A DNA stretch of 64,000 nt, from the NCBI RefSeq assembly GCF_001949145.1, contig NW_019091434.1, forward strand, positions 513,965 through 577,964, read 5' to 3'. This document shows positions 49,336 through 60,600 of this stretch, one piece after another. The notes beneath the pieces are model-generated. The model did no database searches. It was given only the letters and a program-made list of their open reading frames with translations, and had not been told where the DNA came from. The DNA is from Acanthaster planci (taxonomy: Eukaryota > Echinodermata > Asteroidea > Valvatida > Acanthasteridae). The stretch's first letter is position 1, and each line of letters starts with the position of its first letter. The position numbers and the translations under genes were made by a program.

Positions 49336-52300
49336 ATGAGGAGGAGGTGGGAGCAATGCTCAGTTTCTCCGGAGTTCTTTGGAGTTCGGCAAACACTGGT
49401 ATGATATACAGGCGAACTGGCCTGGCCAATCATTGCCCCGTGTACATGCCACCGTCTCCGAGGTAGCTACGGTGGTTATTTCTCTACATTGGAATTTGTT
49501 TGCTCAACGCGAGGCCAACACATCCCTGTGCGCATGCGTACGGAACGGGTTGTCATTAATCATATTAACGGCAAACCACCAAATATCCCTAGGAAAGGCT
49601 CACTTCAGGCACTTTTACGAGAGCCAAAGTAATAAAGCACCACGAAACTGCATTGGAAGAGCTCTTGCATCAATATTTCTGAGAAATGAGACAAGTGCAT
49701 AGCACAACACGAATCGAATTAGCGACATTAAAAGGCCTTAATATGAATAATTGTCGATTTCATCCGGCTATCGTTACTGCAAAAATGCTTGAATTCCCGG
49801 TAAATTAAATGTTTATTGGATTTACCGCCCATCCAGTGCTATCGCGCACAAATTACTGGAATACAGCTTGATCGAGGGGCAGTCGGGAAATCCCCGCCAA
49901 CATCTGGTATCAAAAGAAATCTGTGGCGTGTAAAATCTCGAAGCAGAGATATCCCTGTTTCTAGCCGTGCGAAAAAAACATTTAATCGTGAAACAGACAT
50001 ATCTGACATAACAAAAACCCAATTGACTGAAGTCATCCTATTATTATGAATGCAACGAACAAGCTAAAGGCGAGCACAACCATTCATTGCACTACTTCGT
50101 CTACTAAAATCTTTGGAAGATTAAAATACACGAACATTTGCGCAATGGGAACTTTAGCAATTTGAAACCTTAGTCTGGAATACGTGTAATGTCTCACTGA
50201 CTGCACAACTGGAAAATCAGCAGTTCACTATGACAATTTGGTGTCGACACCATAGATGTCTAGCTCTCATGGCACAAGTCTTAACGGGAATCAAGGCTTG
50301 TACCCAATCTGACGCCAATGCAGACACCCCTGCAGTCAAAGATCGATTTAGACCCAAAATGGAAATTTAGAGCACATTTCAAACGTTCAACATCAGCCAT
50401 TGCCTACAGTGGAAACCACGCTGTGTTTAGGTTGGCTATCCAAGATCCCGCTTACAACACAATCCTGAGCCACGACAATTTGTCTACCACTGGTCGATTT
50501 TGCCTTTCACTCAGGATAGGCCCCTAATTATAAGTTTTGTGCACAGGTTACCAGGAATATCAACCAGTGGTCGATTCGTGACGGCTCTTTGTCGATCAGT
50601 AAATGAAAGTCGCTAGCGCTCTAACATATCCACTAGCTGCATACATGCAACCACGTGGTTATACTGGTTCCCTGACCTAACATTCTCTTGGCATTTTCCA
50701 GCTGCTCTTAACTCCTTAAGAAGGGATTTGGTCACAGTAATCAACAGCACAGAGAGGCTTGTTCCACTGAATGGATTATGGGAGGTGGCAGGAGCCCAGG
50801 AGTCTTGAGTAGGGGACTTATCATCAGAGATGCACTGCTGCCGGGGAATCCAATTTTCGTTTTGTCCTTTGTTTCACCGGAGTGTTTTCCTTCTGTTTTC
50901 ACTTAGGTGTGAGTGTGCGTTTGTTTGTTTTTGTTGTTCTTTAGGGGGAGGGTTTTATCTTTGTTCTCGACCTTTTTGTTTTGTTTTAGCTTTTTCTGGC
51001 AGATCCTTGGATCCCAATGCACCCCGAACAATGTTTTCAACAACTTATACACTACTGACGGAGGTGGAGGAGGGGCTCGGCAAGAACCAACCGATCTATT
51101 TGGAAATGAAAGAAATCTCAGTCCCAGACAAACAGCATGGCAGCCATCTTTCCGGCAACTGCTTTTGTAGAGGAGGGATAGTACAAAAGGTCTACTCATG
51201 TGTATCCCTGCGGAAGAAAAGATCTTACCGGAAAAATGGCTGCCATGCAAAACCTCTATAGAACTGGGTGCGGTCCTGCCACTTCAGTAATTCAAGATGT
51301 AATAACGAAGACGTCATACAACGGTTCGTGAGATGCATTAACTCGCTAATTTCCTCAACCGTTTCAATAATGACGGTGCTACCAGCGCCAGCCATCCAAA
51401 AACAGATCACTTGTGTCACGCAACACGGTCCCCGTGGTACTTTTTTTTTCCCTGGAGCCCGGTAAGAGCGACGACTGGCCTTTGTGAAAACACGTAGGGC
51501 CGATGCTTTGAATGCTGCTGACGGTGAGCACCGACGAGCAATAATGTTGGAAACTGCTGCGCAACGGGACCGTTTTACGTGATTTCGTGGAACGCACAAA
51601 GCCAGACAACGGATGATGCAAGATGTACAATAATTAAGGCCGGATCCAGACTATGGGGGGGGGGCAAACAAGTAAGCAGCGTCTCCGGTGCTCATTTGCA
51701 TTAGCTGATCGCACCAGTCACAATTAAGTTGATGCTCGGAAATAATTTCCTGAACAAAATGGTTCTGTAATTACCCCCCAAAACTTGATATCTTTACTAG
51801 TACTGATTAAAAAAATCCTCATCTTTATAGGGGGGGACACAGTCCCCGTCCCCAAAGGTCAGCCCTTGTATGCGTACAATGAATGAAAATCATTTTAATA
51901 ATTAGCACGACAAGTGTGATACATTATGCATAGAGTGACAGTATACCACAGGTCCAAATTCTGAAATTCGTAATTTCAAACTCCTGAGATGTTTTGTGTT
52001 TTCGGTTGGCAATGCTGATTTTCTCCCAGGGCAAAGTGTACAAAAGTGTACAAAATGCGAGGCGGAGAAAAGCACACTCGCCCACCGTTAATTTGATCTA
52101 AATACCCACCATTCCGAGTTCTAAAATAGCCTGAAGGCTAACGACGTAACTAATTGACAGCCGGCAAGCTTCGCCAATCACCGCGAACAGTCTGCCCTTT
52201 TAGTGGAAAACAAAACGCATGACAAATAACGTCAGCAGCATGGGCAGGACAGATAAATTTTCGCCAGTCACAACGCAGGAAACTCAAAACGACCAGTGGA

Positions 52301-54518
52301 GGAGATATTGCGACTGAAACAGATGTCAATTTACAAATTACTCGATTAGGTCGCCCCTCGTCTGGTACACAATTTTATGTTTATACACCATCTTAATAAA
52401 ATACCCACAAGGGAGGATTATCTCTGTACTACAAAGTCGCATTTTACCAGAAGGTAAACACCACACTGCTCGAGGTTCCAGCTTCAAATTGCGGAGGATC
52501 ATCGGAAGACACTGGGGGAATCAAAATATTGACACAACGTCTAAAATATATCCCGCTATACCAAGCTTAATTGACTGGGCCCACAGAAAAGTAATGAAAA
52601 GAGTGTCCAATCTAAACAACAGCAAAGCCGAGATGTGTCTTTTAATTGGAGAAGGACGGAACAGCGGTACGATTGGGGACATAAAGGAATTCGCTCAACA
52701 AAGCTACAGTGTGCGTTAATATTGAGTCTCACAGACGCAAGACAGCCGCACATTGTAGTTTCCCAAATGAAGTCTGTGCTACAGACGTAGCTTGGAATAA
52801 CAAAAGTTCACCCAGCCAAAATGCGGCATTCATCAGTTGCGAAGAGTACAGTTAAAACGATACCTGCTATCAACCAATTAAAAATGTGTATATTATATAA
52901 AAATCACAAAGGGAAACTGACAAGGTTTACGATTTACGTCTACGTTTTTGATAATTTAGACGTCGCAAAATAGAATCTAGCTGAACCCCATAATTATACC
53001 CCAGGTTAAAACTGGCTTCAGGTAGCTTTCTTGGCACTGCCATCAAAGATTATTATACTTTCTTCTACTTACACAAAAATACATTGGAGAGGGCCCACAT
53101 CGAAGGAATGAGTGGAGTTACATCACGTACAACATATTAGCAATAACGTTAACGGTTGATTTTCACGAAGTACTTTCGACACACGGTCGCGTTTCATATA
53201 AGTAATTCCAGCGTAGATTGGATTTCCTCTCAAGAGAAGAATCATGGTGGAATAATTCTTACATAGTCTAGCGGCATTCTTAGATGTAGGTATTGTACCC
53301 AATGGTCACTCACGTCGGAGCCACGCCACCTATCACACACCTAGCTAACCACTTCCTCCTCTTATCGCTCAATAGGCCTGGCCCGGGCCACTACCAAACC
53401 CCAGCATTAGCCCCAACCTGAACCCAGGCCCTGGCCCATTATCAATTTGGCTATCCAGCCAGCCAGCAAGCCATCTTACATCAATCCAATATTTATCAAC
53501 TGACCTGGCACAGCCAACTTGGTGAAAAACACTGAATTAATACATGCAACGCCATCTTCATTTAAATAGATACTTTAACTAGTCATACGGTTATATCCAT
53601 TTGTGTTCGGTACAAATCAGAATCATAATTTACATGCTGCAGTATATGAACTACATGTATGTGTTAAGTTATGATAAATTTATCATGTTTATAACAGTTG
53701 TAAACTCAAAGCACGCATCACACAAATATGGTAGTTTTACTTGAAAGAAAAAATTACTTACGTTCACTTTCTACATGTATACTTTTGATCACAAGAAAGC
53801 AGGTACAAAGCGAGCGAAGCAATAATTTTTTTGACATTCGGTTTTTTGGACATTCAAATCAATTCTCTTGACATTCTGACGAAGAAATGTCCTTGTGTTA
53901 CTGTGACTCATCTCAAGGGCGATACGTACGACAGACCAGCGTGTTTTGTTTGCTTACGAGAAAGTGAGGGCTAACGTTTCCGTGATTTACTACACAGTGC
54001 CAGATGCCACCGGCACGGAGAATGTAACACAGTACCGAAACAAGAAATCGAGCCCTCCGCGAAAACGTGACAGCGGCTGATCAGGTAATCAAAATTACGA
54101 GACGATAAGTCAGCTGTGGCAATTTTGAACGTAGTTTTGGTATGGCGGGTTATGTCATTCTTTACTCTCTTCCGCGAGCAAAAGTTTTAAAAACTAAAAA
54201 AGTTTGAAATGCTTACAAAAGCAAGCCACAAGGTTATGAGAAGCACATGAAGCCACAGTTTTGTTTATCCCTTCCAACCACCAAAAGAATAAAACTATTA
54301 AAAAAACACAGAGGCATCCTAACTGTTTAAGAGCAACAGTTTAAGTTAACTACAAGACGTTCTGTTCAAACATCACGGTGAATTAGTTCACATTAATCAA
54401 TAAATAACTGACAAATGGAATATAAAAAATCTGGATTATTACAATTCTGTCATTGATTGATTGGCAAGTCATTAACAATGGAGATGAACATCGAGGTCTA
54501 AGGTTGGAGGTCAAAGTG
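49336..54518. other. Intergenic block downstream of PEX12
   Basis: No gene recognised. It contains a foldback element (51135-51248), a ten-base G run near 51655 and otherwise AT-rich sequence. A 143-codon open frame at 50830-51261 overlaps the foldback and has no recognisable domain, so it is not called. Confidence 0.65.
51135..51248. mobile_element. Small foldback element, CATGGC-GCCATCTT family, copy 2
   Basis: GCATGGCAGCCATCTTTCCGG at 51135-51155 pairs with 51228-51248 at 20 of 21 positions; weaker pairing continues inward. Its left arm matches copy 1 at 15139 over about 30 bases, including TGCTTTTGT. Confidence 0.7.
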
Positions 54519-54636
54519 TCACGAATCAGGTGGGTAGAGTTTGATTAGGTGATCGAGTTCAGTGGGGTAGTTTGTGACCGGGCAGCAGCGATGACCTTTA
54601 ATGAAACTATATGCGCACGGGTAGCAGAACACGTAC
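54519..54636 (-). CDS. PEX12: PEX12 terminal exon: second half of RING and stop
   Basis: The TTCCAG acceptor is followed by one base completing Gly, then YVFCYPC, a [13 protein letters not shown] segment and [10 protein letters not shown] before TGA. It aligns with human YVFCYRC ... [22 protein letters not shown]. Like other PEX12 proteins, the domain has fewer zinc ligands than a classic C3HC4 RING. I saw no clear poly(A) signal shortly after the stop. Confidence 0.94.
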
Positions 54637-57600
54637 CTGGAATGTGTATGGTAAAAGTCATTTTTAAGTCCTTTTTATCATTTCTTTTTCCTGAGAACAA
54701 TGAATCCTTTGGCCTCACCTTCGACTGCACAGAAGTAGCCCAAGTTACACAGTGTCCCGTTTGCCTTTGGTTTATATTTGAAATTGAATGACATTTAAAT
54801 TGACTGTGCAATGCTTCACTGCTTTGCAATGCATTTTTGTGATTACAAAAATGCTATCCATGCCACCTGGTGTATTTCCTACCTCTGCCTGGGTGACATT
54901 TACAAATACTTGATTGCCAGGAATAATAGGGGGAGGAAACGGGAAGGGGTGAGGAGTCAAAGCACATTAACAATAAAAGCTATGTGTCAATGCCTCCTCA
55001 GAGAGCAAGAGCTTCCTATCACTGAGATAGACTCGAATAAACTTTTTCAGCATTCGTTGTAAATAAATGAATATAGCAAAAACAGTCTCTGAGACACCAT
55101 GGAGATGCCAGCAATAACCTCTATCCCTCACTGCCTACTCTCCAAAAAATCCTCGGCCAAACGAGTCCATCAAATGAAACAAACAAAACATAGGCAAACA
55201 GAAACAAAACACCAAACAACAAAAGCAAACAAGCAAAGCGAGGAATCAAACAAAAATGAAGGCAAAAACCAAACTCACCCAGATGTTGACAATGCCGTGT
55301 CATTGGTTCGAGGCTTCTGGCACAGTGGGCATATTCTGGGGTCATCAGGCAGTGTGCCACCCTCTTTTTCTTTGATCTTGGGGGGGGGAGATGAAACACA
55401 CTGAGATATAAACAGGTCTGTCAAAAGGCATTTCAATGAATAGTAACTTCAAACCATCCGGAAAATAAAATCACATATTCCTTAAAAAGCTCTTATAGGG
55501 ATGAGTGTGGCCAAGGTGGTCAGTAGTTCAGTTCCAGTCGCTACCTTTATGTTACAATGTTGGGTACTCTGCACAAGTCCATTAGCCCCAACTTGCCACC
55601 TTCCAAACAAACAGTACAATTGGGTCCTTGTACATGAGCCAGTGAGAAACCTGCAGTTGAATGACATCCCATGCATGGGGAAATAGAAATATTTTCAGTC
55701 TTTTCATGCCCAGGAAAACAGAGATAAACACTGGCCTGATAAGATGGCTCGGGTCATACTTAATTGCTTTAAAAGAGCTTTTGGTGTACAGAAAAACCAA
55801 ACAATTTACAAGAACACAGGAGCACAGCATTAAGGACCGCAATGGAAATAAGCTGTTTCTAGCTTTTTTTTTCATTGACAATGCCCTGGATTTATACATG
55901 TATGTCGTTCTTTTTATTTTGTTTGAGTTAATTCAGTTGTTTGTGTGTGATCATTTGTAATCTGTATGGGTGTTGTCAAAAACTAACAAACAAACAAAAG
56001 GTATTGGCAACTGATTTGTTATCAACTGATTGGGCCATATTCTGGGAAGCAATCACAGAAAAAATGGCTGTCATAGCTTAATGCACTTTATCAGTAAATA
56101 CTTTTCAATTCTATTAAGACTTGGTCGAGGTGTTTTGTTAAAGTACAGTAATAAAAAAGTACCTGCTCAAGATAAGAATTTGTCTTTGATTGCCAAAGTT
56201 AATTTGCCAGCTTGATGGACGTGTAGAAAGAGACCTGTGGCCATGTGATGAAATGAGGCCACCTCATCAATTGTTTATCAAATGTAATTTGGGCCAGGGC
56301 GGAAGGTGTTTCCAATTACTGATGTCACAGGCCTCACAACTAGAAAGTAGCTGCAAGGATATAATTATGGACAGCGGTATTCATCCAGCCCTCAACTTTG
56401 ACAGATGTTTTCTCTTTGGCAAGCCACAGCATGCACCTGTTATTTGATGCCCCACTTTATTTCCCTGCTACCCAAGTCACTATTTTAAGTGCCTCTTAAA
56501 TTCCTCACTGGCAGGCAATTTGTCTCACATTTCGAACTGTTGAGGGTACCAATGTTCCCTCTGTGCCTGCACAGAGCTCACATGCTATCAGTATCAATCA
56601 ATGACACTTTGTTTGTTTCAGGTGTTGAGAGGAAAAGTTGGTGTCTGTAATAGTAAACTACTTTTATAATTGTATATGCTGTACATGTGTTTACCATTAG
56701 GCTGGCAGTGGCAGTGAAGAAGAAAGCAAGAACAATAGTAACCAAGGTACATAAACATCCACATTAGTAAGAACAACTCCATGAGATGACAGATGGAATG
56801 TTCCATGGAGTGTAAGGAAGCTTTTCTCTTGCTTGGTATGGAACTCCTGGGCAGATCCAGGATTTTTGCAAAGGGGGGGGATTTTTTTCGTACAATAGGG
56901 GTGGGATGTTACTACATTTAGTTGTCGCTGTTTGCGAAGCCATATCTCTTTGTTTTGTCATTGATCGTACACGCATAAAATAAGACCCCCCCACATGGTT
57001 TATGCCTTTTAAGGGGGTCTTCCAGCCTTCACTAAGATGTAATACCTCTACAACAAATATTTTTTAAAGCAATGAGCTGGGAGTGCAATCACCAGTTAGG
57101 CCCTGACACCAATTGGGTACAAGACTCTTGCTTCAATTAGAGGACTCAACAATGTAGACCATCAGAAAAACAGGCACAGTTTGTTCCTGCTTGTGTGTGA
57201 ATATAGTCCTACCAAACATTTGAACAGTCAATCAATTGCAAGGTTGAGCATCTGAATATTCCATTATTTAAATCAACTAAGCCTCTACTGTAAAATAAAA
57301 CATGAGAAGGTGTAATGGAAACCAATTCCCAAATTCAAAGGGAACAAAGAAGGAAATGAAATATGAGCAACATGGGCAATGAATTCAATTTTGTCTTTCC
57401 AACAATAGATGGCAAAATATACAATATGAAAATATGTTCATAAATAAATAAAACCTAACTGAGTCGTGCTACATCTGTGTGAGAAGAACTGACGAAAGAA
57501 CAATGGCAATTGTGTGGCTGTACAAAACGATGAAATATTTCCATTCTCAACGACAGAGATATAGTTATACATATACCTACCTTTGGCGGTTTGGGTATGG

Positions 57601-60600
57601 GCAAGGCGGTCACGGCTAACCGTGTCTGCGTGTCTTGGCTCATGTACCACCACTCCAGGAACTGAAGGAAGAAGATGCCAACAGACAGACCCTGGGAGAT
57701 AGAAACTGCCAGGACGCCGACGACCTTCTTGAAGTAATGGTACAATGTGGCTCTCCAGCTGCCAAAAAAAATTAAAAGCACACCCGGACATCTGGATTTT
57801 CAAGAATTATCTGGAAAAAGTCCTCTGAAATGCATGGAACCATAAATTCAGTGTGTTCAAGTAATGAAGCAGTAGTATACTAATAGTAGAAATGGGTATG
57901 TTTATAATAAAATATCCACCATTACTGGCATTCAAGGCACTACATCATTTTATCACTCCTCATAATAAACATTCCTAAAACCATCTAAGCTCCCTGAGGA
58001 GTACATGGCTCAATGCTGCCATTTCAGGTGCAAATGGCTAATCAAACACAACAGCCACCACAACCCCAGGGTGGAGAGACACCGGTGGGAGTAAAAAGCT
58101 TTTTCTCCCATGGTCAGCGCATATTCACCTGCTGGATTCAAACCCCAGACCCGAGATTCGGGAGTTTCAAACCCAAATCACTAGGCTATGAACCTCCTGT
58201 AGCATGTGGGAAAACTAATTTGTACCTATGCATGCACGCAGGAAGGGTCTGATTTAGAAAGAGTACCTCTGAAAAAAGAGAGTTTGAGATAGAAGGGGAC
58301 TGCCCAAAGGCTCTAGCCAAAGCAAGTTGTTGGTTCCCATCAAACATCTACTTGCAAAATAACTACTATATTTTTGTTTGCCTTCTTCCAAAGCTTCTTC
58401 GACCTGCAAGACCTGCAAGTACATGGTATTAGGAGCAGGTGAAAATCTGTAACAGATCTCCTTGCAAGAAATAAGAAAAATCAAAGAGCTTTCATACAAA
58501 GTTTTCCCCAGATCTGAAAGAGGACTGAGCCCTCCTGTCCCCACTTTGAGAGATCCACAAAAATTTGACTCTTACTGCTTCAAAACTCACCTGCTGATAT
58601 CTGTTTGCATGACTGATCCCTGCATTTGCTCCATGATGTCCTCTTTGCTCATGTACCTCAATCTCACACCTGTCAAACCGATAAATTTATTGCCAAATAT
58701 AATCCAAGATGTCTAGCTCATCTTGAAAAGGCTCAGCTTGTATCAGGTTTATAATTAGGAAATATGGAGTAAGGCAAATAAAACATACAAATAACAAGAT
58801 AAAACTTCAAATTAAAAAATCAGACTCCGTTACATTTTTGGAGGGACTTTAAAGCCATTCTAGAGTTTCAGTTCTATTAGAATTTTGTTTGATAGGTGTA
58901 ATGTTCACAGAACAGCTGCACTGAATGCAGACCTGGGTATGTAACACAAACATAGAGCATTCTGAGCACAATGCGACCTGAAGACAATAAATCTCAAATT
59001 AAAGCAGAACTAGTGGCATGTCAGTGAATTTAAAATAAAGCCCACAAAAGCCCCACGGGGGCATCGTGAGGAAGGGGGCAAGATGGGTGCTTTTACCTCT
59101 CCTATGGAAAAGGGTGAAAATAATAATGGGAAAAAATGATGACAACAAGTGAAAGAAATAAAAAATACATGAAAGGGATGAAAATCACAACTTTGAACAA
59201 AACTAAAATCTACCCCCTCCCACCAGTTTCGTAACTGATGACTGCTTCCCTCCCCCCCCCGAAATTCTTCCCCCATTCCCACTAGAACAAAAGGAGTCCG
59301 CCTCCCCCCCCCAAAAGAAATTTCTGGGGAACGGTACATGCCAGCATGAGATCATATGAAAATCAACTGCATCATCATGCGTTATGACTAATACAAACAT
59401 AGAAATGAATAGAAACAGCTGAAGAGATTTAATGAGTTATACATGACCTGCAATTTTCAGGAATGGCGAATGACAGTCTGATTTGTGGAACAAATACCTC
59501 AGCTGATACAGGAAGAGGGTGCTCTGTATTATAAACAAATATAAAAACAAAATTGTTGGTGACAAAAATCGACCTGGATACAGATACTACAAATTGGCAC
59601 AGTGAGTGTTAGTCAGTACTTCCTGTAAGTGCAGTGTTTGATTTGGTGAAAAAGGGATGACATGCTTTTAGAATAACAATGTCCCCTTAGTGGAAAGTCA
59701 CTGCATCCATGAACAGGTTAACAGGTGCTTGGAATGGGATGCACTGACCATGAATGACGGTATGGTCTTTCGTGACAAGCTGGGGTGTGCGCAATTTAAG
59801 CATGGCTAAAAAACTTCCCACCAACAAACAACACACTTTAAACAAATAGCACAGACTTTAATCAACAGCATACAATTTTTAAATGGAAGCCCAAACTCTG
59901 AACAAATCAGAGCTGCTGTCGAGTCCATCACAAGTCCAGTCGCAAGTCCCTTCACAAGACCAGTCATAACTGGTGACAAGGTGAACAAAGACAAAATAAT
60001 GCCTTTCTTAAAGTTCATTTTGTGATGGACACAAGTATAACACTGGAGAAAATACGATGCGACCGCTTACAGGAGCCATTCGTAATACAGGGCTGTCGTG
60101 TTATGAAGAGGGGCCTTCAATCCCTCAGAGTAGCGGTACCTTATAAGAAAAGTTCAACACCCGGACCCCAGCATTACTGGACTTGGCAGCTTTTTAAATT
60201 GTTAGCACACATGTGCTTTTAAGTTTGAATTTCTGTGTATGAATAACAATGGATTTACACAGGTAAATGGATGGGTGTTTGTGCAGCACAATTGTGGCTC
60301 ATTAATACTTGGCAATAGAGGACATATAAACATGGGAAGGCCACCTGTATACACATGCACAGCTAGCAGATTAGACGTTCCATCTGTTCCTGTCCTGTTT
60401 CTTTTGAACACACATACAGTAAGATACTTGAGAAGTTCAGGTGTTGAAATAGAAAGAGTCTCTTGTTAATGTGCACTGTTTATTGTGACGGCAAATAATG
60501 CTAACTTAGGTGCAACCCAGAGTATTAAAAATTATGAGGTTGCAGAAACAGTATGGAAAAAATGTATAAATGATTGGTGTACATTGAAATTGATGCCTGT

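Noticed and set aside
50830-51261. 143-codon plus-strand frame
   Set aside because: Low-complexity Phe/Cys/Leu-rich reading that runs into a foldback element; no family recognised.
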